NCBI GenBank assembly: GCA_000708835.1
Contig: DF237028.1
Span: 64,891-128,890, forward strand
Direction: 5' to 3'
Length of the DNA stretch: 64,000 nucleotides
Source: Klebsormidium nitens
Taxonomy: Eukaryota; Streptophyta; Klebsormidiophyceae; Klebsormidiales; Klebsormidiaceae
The translations under genes were made by a program, and so were the position numbers. Under the pieces are notes generated by a model, which searched no databases, was not told the origin of the DNA, and was given only the letters and a program-made list of their open reading frames with translations. Positions 1-10,973 of the stretch are shown here, piece by piece; within the stretch, counting starts at the first letter, position 1; each line of letters starts with the position of its first letter.

Positions 1-1181
1 TCATAGTTCTCATCTACAATCTTAACACTTGATGGGTAGTGTAAGTTCACTTTGAAACAGATCACTTCACTTGATATCAGCCCCGCAGTAACCTCCTGCA
101 TCTTACAGCTTCATCCCAAAAATGGAATGAGGTCCTCAATTCGATAGTGCCAGCGCAGTTGCGTAAAATTCCTTAGGAAGGAAGGATGTGGCCATTGGGG
201 AGTTCTTGCCTCATGGTGCCAACAAGTCGTGAGGTTGGAGGGATAGCAAAATCAGGAGCCTTGACTTGAGATGGATACCGTAGGCAACGAATCGTGTCCG
301 AGTGTACAGAAGTGCTGTTAGCCTAAAGTATGGCCGGTACTTGGCTTTTTGACCCGACCAGTATGGCGCAAGCAAGTGAATATCAAGATTCACAAATACC
401 CTCGTGCCTCCGCACTCAAGCCTTCATGCAACTGGGACATGAGGATGATGTCAGTGTAAAGGTCGGTTGCATGCTGGTGCATTACTTACGTACCGGCCAT
501 GCACTACTGAAACTCGAAAGGATCGCATGGCGCGGGCCACACAAGTGCATGCAAGCTCATGCAATTGCCCGGCGGCCACTGGACATGATTGCCAGACCTA
601 GCTTGTAATATACACGTATACACGTATCCATACGTACATGGTTGACCTCTTGTTACACATACATTACGTACGTGTCTCCAGCCGCATATGCATATACCTA
701 TAGTCGATTGCGGGCCAGCCCTAATTTTTAGATATCAATGCATTGCGCCAGGCGAACAATAACGATTGATCGGTGTACCCAGTTGGGACTTAGTTGTGTG
801 GAATCCACTGTCAGACGCGTATTGAACACGAACATGCATATTTGCATGTCACGACCTATTGCACGGCCTTGATTACCGAGCCTACAGCTTCTAAGCTTGA
901 CTGCATGTGTCGCACTATCTATCATGCGTTCGGTCATGCACTAATTTCTCCATGCGGTGTCATACCGAGCTCCAGAAACTTGCAATTAGAATGTACAGAT
1001 AGATTAGAATCTTTTAGCTCCATGCAAATGTTGTACCGCTTCAGTTTCCAGATTTTACTGAAACCGAGGGTCAAAGGAGAGCAGATCAATTCGTCACTTC
1101 CATGTAATCCTAGGGGAATTCGACACATGCAAAATGTAAACGATGTGTGTAGACTATGAGCATCTTGTGCCTGTCCAGTGC
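1..1181. other. Intergenic region, no gene recognised
   Basis: I see no recognisable coding exon, RNA gene or mobile element here. Short open frames overlap on both strands and carry no family signature. The stretch around 600-680 is rich in short alternating tacg/cgta and tatac words and is probably simple non-coding sequence. The right edge is the 3-prime flank of the minus-strand CCDC137-like gene. Confidence 0.5.
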
Positions 1182-3397
1182 TCAATGATCATTGTTTGAA
1201 ACTTCTGAGATTGGGGGGACAAGCGACGGCTGCTCAGTTCGTCCTCTGCTTATCCGATAGCCCTCTACAGCTTGCTGTCTAAGACGCTCCTGCGAGCTCG
1301 CTAAAGCACCTAGGCTTTCCGGCCAGTGCCGCTTCCCAGCAGCACTCTTGTCCTTCGCCATGCGACTAACCTGTGTATTCCACAAGCATGCATTGAGTAA
1401 GTTCACCGGAAGCTTTGGCGGGAAATACTGAATGTCACACTTTGCCGCTTGAGTTTCGGGACGATCGCAGGCAAGAGGACCAGAAAGATTTGGCTTGTCT
1501 TCCTACTTCACTCTTGGCTCCCTGTATCGCATCATTCGAGTGACTTTCGAACATTGAAACCAAACGAACTTACCTTTCCTACGTGCTTCGAGGACAGCTT
1601 TGGGGGCGCTTGTACCACGTCTCCGAACCGAACCTTGTCTTGCTTGTACAAGTTTCTGTAGGCCTCGTCTTCTTCATTGCTTCTTTTCTTCCGCTTCTTC
1701 CCCTTCTTTTCTTTCAAAAACCTGGAATCAAGAGTCTCGTCAAAGTCGCCTACACCAGTGGTGCTTGACAGCGGCAAGAGATCGTTTCCATTCTCTCGCA
1801 GAATTCCGGTTCTTAAGAAACGTACAGCTTGTGCCCGGTGGCTCTGCAACATTTCATGACAATGTTAAAGAGCTTTCCAACTTCGATTCGAGAAAACAGA
1901 AGGTGTTGGAACCATAAATGCACAGAACTCAGGTCTCCCTTTCCTTCCTCGTTTTCGTCACTTGATGCGTACATGAACCCAGCAGACTGAATTCACGGCA
2001 AGTTTGGCTGCGGGCTCAAACAACCCATCAGACCGCAGAATGCGGCACGGAACAAGCTTCGAAGTGGCAGCGAAGACGGGGCTCAACAAACTCTTCAAGG
2101 TCAAATGGGATTGTCGAGAGATTTCCAACATTCTGCCAAGTCAAGCAGAAAGTTGGCAAGACAAGCTGCCACAGTGTTTGTAAAGACTGCTTGACTTTAG
2201 AGGCTGTCTTGTAATTCGCATGGGCATACTCTTTTCAGATCCGGGTGGAAGCACGTGTATTGATCGTCCTCATAAATTATTCTGTCCAGAGGACATTCAC
2301 AAGTTATTCTATCCAGATTGCAAGATCCCGATTGCCAACTAAGATAGTCTTTCGTGTGGCGCCTGAGTTCGATCATGATATTTTAAGTGCAAAAGGGTAG
2401 CCGTATATGAGAACTCACTTCCGTCGTTTTGCCAAGCCCGTAAGAACTTCTTCCTCTTCCGGTTTGCCGTTTGACGTGTTGATGACCGTCAGCGGCTGTT
2501 CTCTGCTTCTTTTACTCCCAGCTGGCGGGCCCTTCTTTGCATCAGCCTTTTTCACTAACAAATTTTTCGCCTTCGCCTGCGCACGAACAGATATTGATCA
2601 AAATTTGCAAAACTTCCTCTTAAGCTCCAGTAGTGCCCTGAAAAGTACTGGTCTTTCCCCGAGAAGCGGGCCCAGGTTGCAGGAAGACCTGACTTTCTGA
2701 ATGATCTGGGGCATTTCACCACCAGCATGCGCCATCACAAGCCCCACCAATCATAGGCCACACTCTGGCTTGAGTCCAAAGCCTTGAGATTGACACTGCT
2801 GCATTCTCTAGAGTCTCACCTCAGACGGACGCACAAGTCCTGGTAGGCCACCATCAGGACCTCGCTTCACGTGCTTCACTGATCCCTCCACAGAACCTAA
2901 GTAGCAATTGACACTTTTAAAAGCTATGGCACCACCAGGACGACTTTATGATTGATGCATATTTTGTCCCCAAAGCAAGGGTTTCTTGAAACACACAGGG
3001 CAGAGCTTTTGCTGAATCAGAACTGTTAGTGGGCCCTGTGAAAACTTTGGAGTAGAAAGCTGCTTCTAGAAAGTGCAGGCGCACGGTACAAAAGAAACCT
3101 CTTTGCTCATCCTGAAGAAGACAGGCATCGCATTCAATAAAACGCAGATGGTATTTATATTATTCAACGTGTTAGACGAGGTTGCCGATGTAGCAATCCA
3201 ATCTGCAATTGGCAAAGTGCCTACATAAGCTCGCACGTACCCTTCATCGAATCCCTCAAAGCCATCATCCTTCGAAGCCCGGCTGGCAGGGCCTGGCCTT
3301 CTTTAAGTGCTTTGGGAGGTGGTGGTAGCCTTTGGTCATTCTTAGCCTCCTTCAGATTCGACTCACGACGCCGACGGCTTTTCCCTTTCGAAACCAT
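1182..3397 (-). CDS. CCDC137-like nucleolar protein (5 exons)
   Basis: Exons, in transcription order: 3397-3241, 2896-2820, 2576-2419, 1763-1574 and 1370-1182. Every junction has GT-AG borders and the phases join without a break, giving 256 residues. The start is the ATG of MVSKGKSRRRR. The protein is strongly basic. It has a short N-terminal block (LPAGLRRMMALRDSMKG), a Lys-rich centre (KEKKGKKRKKR), a motif VRFGDVVQAPPKL and a C-terminal helix ERLRQQAVEGYR. That order matches the CCDC137 family as I recall it: basic nucleolar or chromosome-periphery proteins with an FG[ED]VV..PP motif and a final RE..R..A...YR helix. Plant members are uncharacterised. The exon structure is well supported. 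The family call is moderate, and a general ribosome-biogenesis protein is the main alternative. Confidence 0.65.
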
Positions 3398-3859
3398 TGC
3401 GGCAGAGCTCCTCGCATGAAAGGCCTGTCGGCTTTTGTTATTTAGACAGCGAAGAAATGCTTCCGGTAGTTGAAATAGACTTGCTAACTGTGACTCTGTG
3501 AGCAGCACAGAGTAGGTCGCCCTCGCCCTTCGATGTCATTGCAAGTGGGATGATGATCACCACCAAGATTCTGAACGCATTATGATTTAGCTGCAGACTG
3601 CAGTCCCAAGTTCTCCCAACTAAGGTACGGTACTGTACCTAATAATTAGGCGGACTGGCAGAATTGGTGTGAAAAGCCACCAACTTCGCGCGACTTTGCA
3701 ACACAGGGCCCAGGATCATGCGGTCACACTTCCCGGGAACCTACCCGGTTCAGCTACCTAAATCAGATGAGTCGATCGACGTCCGGCATTTAAATAAACT
3801 TAAAGGCTGCCAGTGTCTGTTCTCACCGATCGGAGATCTGTGCAGCGTGCAGAAAGGTA
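3398..3859. promoter_or_regulatory. Divergent upstream region, CCDC137-like gene and RER1
   Basis: This stretch holds the 5-prime flank of the minus-strand CCDC137-like gene and, beyond the MITE at 3860-4149, that of plus-strand RER1 (ATG at 4411). No coding exon is visible and no core promoter motif stands out clearly enough to name. Confidence 0.35.
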
Positions 3860-4149
3860 CCGTAGTCCAACGTGATGATTCCGAATAAATAAATAATTAT
3901 TTGCGTTCGGAAAGTCAGAAATTCGGATTTCCTATTCGGAAAGTGAAATTTCGGAAAGGTAAAATAACCTTGAAATGGTCCTCGGGAGCCGTAAAACTGC
4001 CAAAAACAGCCAAAAACTCCCCTTCGAACTGAGACCATAGGGCATTCGGATTCTTGTCGGAATCAGCATATATAATTCCACTTTCCTGGTCGGATTGTTG
4101 AGAAATAATTCGAAACAAAATCGTTCGGAATCATCACGTTGGACTACGG
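3860..4149. mobile_element. 290-bp MITE, copy 1 (TA target-site duplication)
   Basis: The element begins CCGTAGTCCAACGTGATGAT and ends with its exact reverse complement. The terminal inverted repeats match perfectly for 26 bp. The dinucleotide TA flanks both ends (3858-3859 and 4150-4151), as expected for a TA target-site duplication. A second copy of identical length lies at 57637-57926. The interior is A/T-rich with repeated ttcgga words and encodes no transposase, so it is a non-autonomous element, perhaps mobilised by a Tc1/mariner-type transposase. It sits 261 bp upstream of the RER1 start codon. A minus-strand reading frame is open through most of it and is also open in copy 2. Confidence 0.88.
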
Positions 4150-4410
4150 TAGCAAGGAGACGAAAATGCCAACTCTTTAGACCAAGTACAGTGCAGGCCA
4201 AGGCGCCACTTCAACGGCAGGACGCTGGAAGCTTGAGTCAGAGCTCCTGCCTGACCCAGCAAGCAAGTGAAGCTGTTTCTTTGTGCATTGGGGCCCGTCT
4301 TAGAGGAATGCTTGCCTTCCGCTCGCTGAATTTGTCTCCACATCCGGATCCGATGTTGGAGCGCTGAAAACAGCAACATTCGAAATTGCTCAGTTTTCCA
4401 GCCAGACACA

Positions 4411-6278
4411 ATGATGGATCCTGCGCCTCCAGCAAATGCAAACGTTGTGGCAGCGCAACAGTACACAGCCGGCCTGAACAGGCAATTTCAACACTTTCTT
4501 GATCGATCAGTCCCTCATCATTACTACCGATGGATAGGCTCTCTCGTTGTGGCGCTTGTGTACGGTGTTCGGATGTACTATATTCAAGGCTACTACATCG
4601 TCACATATGGCCTGGGAATTTACCTCCTAAATCTCCTGATAGGGTTTCTGTCTCCACGCAATGATCCTGAGAGCGAGGGGCCAACGCTGCCATCCAAGGA
4701 CACAGATGAATATAAACCCTTTATCCGGCGGCTACCAGAGTTCAAGTTCTGGTGAGATGCTGGGTCTTTTTGCGCTAAAACAAGCTATGTTTTGTGGACT
4801 GTGCACTTCCTAGTGAAATGCTGAAAGGTTAGGGTTTGGCACCAGCACTATTGCAGTGCACTCATGGTTGCTCACAAACCGTCAGCACAGCTCCTTTCCA
4901 GCTGCTGATGCTCTGGCATTAAGCTCCATTCGCATCATGGCCCAGCGGTTTCTTTAAGTCGGATCTCCATCTGGTTGCATGTAGCTGATAAACACATGAT
5001 CTTTCAGGTTTTGCTTTGTTGACCATTTGTTGAAGAGGGCAGGTATGATGGGTGCATGGATATCAACAGAGGTCAGATGGATTCAATGCAAAGCAGTTCT
5101 GCGGCTTTCTTCTCGATTGGAATCTGATGCCAATGAAGGTCAAAGCTGCCAATGAAGGTCGAGCGGCAGTTTGGTGCGTTGTCCACAGTGAAAAGTACCG
5201 GGGCCCACCGCTTCATGCTCACCACATCCTATCAAACGGCAGCGAACTTGGAAACCGGAATTCCTCTGACAGGCCCGTAACATGATGGAGTCATTGCTGC
5301 GGGCTTGTTGGAGTAGTATATCAATCTGGTTTTGTAAGATGATTCAGATTGCTGCTGAATTGGGGATATACTTCTTGTCAGTGCCTGACAGGAACCAGCT
5401 CGTTTACTGATCTTGATTGACAATGTCGTAACGTATGTCTGAAGGGGCTGGTTAGGTGGCACCTCTTTGTGTAACTTTTGAGAGACAGAAGCCTTTGCTC
5501 ATTGGCTTTTTGCTTATTTGAGATTGATCGTTTTCGCGTTTCTGAAAGATTTGCTTGTGAATGGGAAGGGATGCGCGGCTCCATCTGCTAAGCGCTCTGC
5601 ATGTGCATTTGAGAACGCAGCAAACTACTCCGTGCAGTTCATACTTGTTGTGGGTGACCCGTGACCAATTTCTGGGGGAGCAGCTTTTGCCCCTGTGAAG
5701 GTTCTAAAGACAAATCTGGATCCCCGTTGTTTTCCGCAGGTACGCTGCAACGAAAGCCTTCGTCATCGCCTTCTTCATGACCTTCTTCCCCATCTTTGAT
5801 GTCCCAGTTTTCTGGCCAATCCTTCTCATGTACTGGCTTGTCCTTTTTGTCCTCACGATGAAGAGACAAATACGGCACATGATCAAGTACAAGTATGTGC
5901 CCTTCTCATTTGGAAAGCAGGTGAGGTGGACTTTGTTGGTTTGCAGTCCCTGCGGTTGCCTTCTGTTGTTCCTGATGGGGTTCTAGATGTTGCCAACTGG
6001 TTCCATCTGGGCAGACTTGTAGACGAAGATAAGGATCTATGTCAGCCTGTCTGATCTAGTACCCAGGTTCTGAAAGTTAAGAATAAGCTGCTATTACTTC
6101 GAAGCATTTGAAGGAGCTTTGCTTAACAATTACAGCTCTTGTACTAGCGCTTTGTGTGTTTGCTCGATGAGCACTTCGAAATATCCTCCTGAAGCAACTT
6201 TGCTTGGATGTCGTGCAGAAATACGGCAAAGGGAAAAGCGTTGTTAGCGCAACGAGTGGTCCATCTAGAGCCGACTAG
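4411..6278 (+). CDS. RER1: RER1, Golgi-to-ER retrieval receptor
   Basis: Three exons (4411-4751, 5740-5920, 6219-6278) encode 193 residues, the usual RER1 length. RER1 is a four-pass membrane protein of the early Golgi. It binds polar residues in transmembrane segments of escaped ER proteins and returns them in COPI vesicles. Diagnostic blocks are [20 protein letters not shown] (TM1), [20 protein letters not shown], then [13 protein letters not shown]. Exon 2 carries [20 protein letters not shown] and [17 protein letters not shown]. Exon 3 gives the short hydrophilic tail starting KYGKGKSVV. The W codon is split over intron 1 (TG|G). The start is the ATG at 4411, in frame with the conserved block; the second codon is also ATG. 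A MITE lies just upstream. Confidence 0.97.
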
Positions 6279-8415
6279 TCTGGTAAGCAGCGTCAGTTGT
6301 TTCTGAAAATTCTTCGGAGCTCACTATTGATGATGCCAAGCATTGAGGCATTCAAAATGACGTTTTGCAACTGGTCAATGTGAGCTTTGGGAGAGGAGCA
6401 ATGTGTAAAGGCGTGCAACATCCCCTTGATTTCGACCTTCCATCATATCGAACTTTGACGAAGACTGCGGTGGGTGTTGCCGTCCCCCTATTGCCGCATG
6501 CTATTGACAGCGCTGTGTTGCATGGATACCTTGTCACCTATCGTATCTGCATCGTAGGCGCCCAGCCCAGGAACATCAAGCATAGCAACGTGCCTCATCT
6601 GACATTCGTACGTGGACTGCTCAAGCGCATGCACTATTGGCCAGCATGGTCAACTTGTCTCTGCACATACACAACAACATGACAGATTTCCGTCATAGAG
6701 CTAGGTTCTTATTGGACGTGCCTCAAAGATATTCAGGCTTACAGCCAGCCCGAGACATCACTAGCGCTACGTGGGTCATATGATGGATGTAGGTATGTGT
6801 ATCCTTTGTTAAACGTTTGTCTACTATATGAGGTAGGCTTATGTTCTCTTCCAAAACCGTAGCCACATATGGGCCATGCATGCATAGGCTTCCATTTGGC
6901 ATACACGGGAATTGTGGTTGAAGGTTTGAACGCCTAGCTACCTCAGAGCCTACCCTCATGCAGGGCCTACTAGAGCTCAAGGGGCTATGTTATAGTCCAA
7001 ATCTAGCACCTCAGTGGCATCGTAGCCGGTGTCCGTGGTCTGATGATCATATAAAGACATGAAGCTATGAAGTACGGGGCAGGGGTTTTTTTAACGGTCG
7101 GCATGGTGCACAGTGTAACATGATACACCGCAATTGCTTCTGCGCCTCTCTGCGGTCTACATCCCTACCAAGATTGTTGCCCGCTAATTAGCGCGAATCC
7201 TAGTTCCAACAATGATTGCCCGCGGAGGCGACAAGTAGCTAGCGGAGTCACGGTTGCTTTGACTAGCATGCGCCACTGGCAAGTTTAGTTGTAATCCGGT
7301 AAGCTGTTGTTAGACTAGGTTTGGTGACTAATTCAGGGTGCGCACTTTGATTTGGTAAGGTAGCTAGACGTTCAAAACCCAAACAATTCCCATGTATGCA
7401 ATGGAAGCATATGGCCCATGTGGCTTGTTTGAAAAGAGAACATCATAAAGACATGCTGCATTGGACTAGCTACACACCATGAACAAAAGCCTTCAATTCA
7501 ATATGATGTTCTCTTTTCAAACGCCGTAGCCACATGATCGTTATCTAACTTTCCTTGGTTGAATATCACTTTTATAATATCGAACATCATTGACTTGTTT
7601 CTGTCGAGGCCAGTAACTTCGCCAACCCCATGCATCATGACGGCATTTTTTTCTGCATGTACTTGGAACACTTGGTTGCAGATTTGAGCGTCTCTCTAAG
7701 GGCCTGCAGCTATCGTGCCAGGGTTTGCCATGGTGAGATACACTGCGCCGCGCCAAACAGAAAAGTTTGCACTAAAAAATAGTCGACGAAAGCCTCAAAA
7801 CATCGTGCAACACGACGCAAGTAAATCAAACAGCTCAATGGCTGCCCATTGGATGAACATTATGAACAATCACATAGCTTAATGGCGCCCAATGAGTAAT
7901 CAGATCACGGACAGTCCAAGGTCGAATTCTCGAACAACAGTACCCGATGGACACAATAAAGCTAGAAGGACTCGTGAGGCACAACTTTTCAGTCAAAACG
8001 CACGATCTACGAACCCCTCTCAGCCAGATGGGCTGCAGACTTCTTCCTATGGACTCGATCCAAACCATTCAGCTGACTTTTCACTGCCAGCTCTAGTACC
8101 AGTCTATCCTCCCCATGGAGTTTGTGTCAACCAATCGGTCAGTTGAAATTCTGATTTCCAAATCTACGCAACGAACAAGGTGACAGAACCCTCATCCTGG
8201 CTCGATGCGGTTTCTCCTTGCCAAGCCATTGCAGAACGAGCTTGCTTTTGATCAATGTGCACAGAAGCAGGAGAATTTGATTGCTCGAGCTGTTCCTATG
8301 GAAACATATGCGCACAATCCTGTCCGCCCCATGGAAGCCCATGCACAGGAGCCCCATCCAATCCATCTCAGTAACCCCTAGAATGCCCGCCCTTTTTCCT
8401 GCCTGCCTGCCGTCC
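6279..8415. other. Gene-poor stretch with a dispersed repeat motif
   Basis: I see no coding exon between RER1 and eIF5A. The notable content is a roughly 60-bp repeat present in both orientations at about 6842-6905, 7391-7446 and 7502-7534, and again near 17191-17250. The short open frames have no family features. Confidence 0.5.
7391..7534. repeat. Inverted pair of a dispersed ~60-bp motif
   Basis: The unit catgtggct...tttgaaaagagaacatcat (7418-7446) is followed about 55 bp later by its inverted copy atgatgttctcttttcaaac (7502 onward, continuing to gccgtagccacatg). The same unit occurs inverted and more diverged at about 6842-6905, and again at 17191-17250, where it reads gtttgaaaagagaacatcat after tatggcccatgtgactacgg. 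Four related copies in two places suggest a fossil transposable element or its termini. No transposase or clear target-site duplication is visible. Confidence 0.6.
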
Positions 8416-9616
8416 TTACTTTGCGCTGATGTCCTTAATCGCGTTAATCTGCTCCTCCCCCATGGCAGACAAGACCGTTACCACCAGCTCCTTCCCGGCA
8501 GCAAAGTCGGCCTTGAGTTTCTGGGCCAACTCATCATCATGAGTGGGTAGCTTCAAATCATCGCGCATGTCCCCGGAATCTGTCAGCAGCCCGGTATAGC
8601 CGTCATCCGTAATGTCCATGAGCTGGTAGTCAGTGCGCTTCACGTGGGGAACCTCCGAGTTGTGAGATGACGGCACAATATCTTCAAGCTTCCTTCCGTT
8701 GAAGATATCCTTCAAGAGGAGTACAGCAACGTCAATAAATGATCAGCATCTAGAAAGAAAAAAGCATCAGCATCCAGGGAACAATGTCAGCAGCGGGGAG
8801 CAGCAAATTGAGCAGATCTAGCAAGTCAAGTCTCTGCGAAGTACAGACACAACCACTCAAAAGCTGCAGCCCTCCATCGGGCATTCAGTGGCACAAACAT
8901 CCTCAGTCATAAAAATCCAAGTGCCTTCGTCTGAGACCTGGCAAACCCTGTACCTGCTTTAGGCAAGAAACCAACTGTTTGACAGAAGCATTCTGTGTTG
9001 CCCCTCCTAAAGCAAATTGAGCCAATGGAATGCTGTTTCTAAAATGATCTAAAGTGCAACTCACAATTCCAACGAAGTTACACTTTGCGTGGCCGTGCTT
9101 CCCAGTCTTGGAAGTGGAAACTTCCGCAACCTGCGGTAGACAAAAGACTGTTAGCTGGTATCTTTGATTTGGAGAGGAATGGAACTGCATGATCACATGC
9201 GAGCAACATCCATTACCACAAGAGGTGGCGCACTATACAATTCTATTCAACCTGACATTTACTACTTGCCGCGTGAAACCTACACAAAACTCAAGGTGGG
9301 GGAAGACTACAAGACTTGCACAGTCTGCCCTCACCTTGCAGGGTCTGCCCTTGATCACGATGAAAGCTCCCTTCCTGATGGTGCCAGCTTGCTGCGGGAA
9401 CGTCAACGACGCCCCCGCATCTCCAGCTCCATCGAACGTATGCTCATCATCTGCAAAATACACAAGCAGCTTCTGAAAAGATCAGACAATGTATTGAAGA
9501 GGACTACATGGAAAGCGTCTACGTATATATCTAACCAAATCCACGATGCAAAAGCGAAGAGATTGAGGAGCATCGAGAAGCTTTCTGTACCTCATCCTTA
9601 GATCCTCACCCGACAT
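8416..9616 (-). CDS. EIF5A: Translation factor eIF5A
   Basis: Four coding exons, in transcription order (9616-9610, 9450-9335, 9130-9065, 8709-8416), give 160 residues, the normal eIF5A length. eIF5A binds the ribosomal E site and relieves stalling at proline-rich and other hard-to-translate stretches. It requires hypusination of one lysine. That site is visible in [13 protein letters not shown] (the K of GKHG). Other blocks are [36 protein letters not shown] and the C-terminal acidic OB domain ending AIKDISAK. The first coding exon is only seven nucleotides (ATGTCGG). Splicing it to the next exon yields [10 protein letters not shown], the expected eIF5A N-terminus, so this start is well supported. 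The gene is transcribed away from the GT54 gene. Confidence 0.96.
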
Positions 9617-10973
9617 GTTTGCTGCTTCTTGTCCAAACGGCGCCCTTCTGTCAAGGTTGCGAAGCAGGACGGCGCCCTTGCTCACAACCTTCGAGGCAGC
9701 TCGGAGGAGAAGAGGCCGAAACCGATCATTGCCAATCTGGTCTTCCTCCTGAGACACTTCTGGGCGGCCGCTTCAAGTTCAGGCGGCCCGTCGAGGCGTC
9801 AACGATAACGGTGCGCGGAACTGTATCGCACATGCTCAAGTTCAGGCCCAAAAGGTACCGGGTACGCTTGAGGTCAGTTGCATGCATGTTGTCTTTTCTA
9901 AACCGGCGGTTAACGTCGTCTCTTGGTCGCCGTTGGCCCCTACTACCTAGTGTTGCTCAAGGCGTTCTAGCTCCACTGGCACTGTCTACCACTGTACCAG
10001 TCTACAGATGATGCCAATGGTGCTTTTCAGATTCTTTCTGGAGGAAGGTTTTCTTCGGTTGCACAGAAAACGTGCAGGCACGAAGACGCATTGCTTTCAA
10101 GAAAATTGGACTATTCAGTGCCTCAGCACGGCTCATTTCAGCTCTTCAGCAGACATTGCAGACAGTGCGTAAGTGACAGCGATTCGAACTACTGTTCCAT
10201 GTCATTCCTAGTTGCGGTTGAAACATAGAGCAGTTCGTGGTGGCCAATCTGGTTGTGAAGCCTTGTGTTGGCAGTGTCCAGCTTGCAATTGCCCTAGCAA
10301 TCCGCTTGAGTGCAGGTACTCAAAGAGCCAAGCTGATTGGTCTTCATCAAAGTTGGTTGGGGCTTGCAGCCATCGCCAGTGCTATGTTGAAGGGTTCATC
10401 AGCTGAATCTGAGCAGCTTTAACAGTACTCATGGGGTGTTCAGCTGCAAATCTGCAATTTTCATAAGCAGAGAAAGAAAGTGAATGTTTCTTCTGAAGAT
10501 AGTGGAGCTGAAGAGGAAGCCCCCGTACCAGTGCGCAGAGCAGCTGAAACGCCTTCGAAAACATTGATAGGTGAGGAAGGGAGTCATCTCAGCACCGTTT
10601 CGCAGCGTGGATGGGAAGCAACCTGCTTGCTTGCTCAGCAGCTCAGCCTGAATGCTGCTGGACAGTCTGGGCATAATCCCTAGAAGATGACTTTTATGCT
10701 AATGTTCAAGGAGACTGATGATACTGTCTGTCAACAGCCCTTGCATGATGAGTTTCCTTTTCGCAATCCTGTTGAAATTCGTATCTTCGACGTTCATGTC
10801 AGAGTTTATTTGTGGCCATGTAAACCTCTATGGGCGCTTCACTAACCAGCCCGTCTGAGCTTTGCAAAATTGTTTACTATTACAATGCCGCCCTGCCTCC
10901 ATATCTCATGACACAAAGGTATGTACCTACCAGCGCTTACATGTTGACCTTTGTACAAATGCAGTGGTGCATT
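9617..10973. promoter_or_regulatory. Divergent intergenic region, eIF5A and GT54 genes
   Basis: This 1.36-kb region lies between two start codons pointing away from each other. It should contain both promoters and 5-prime UTRs, possibly including a non-coding first exon of eIF5A near 9700-9860, where the sequence is more GC-rich (ggcggccgcttc, ggcggcccgtcg). No confident coding exon is seen. Confidence 0.35.

Noticed and set aside
794-1185. Overlapping open frames of 83-121 codons on both strands
   Set aside because: No family motif, no plausible splice partners and low-complexity surroundings.
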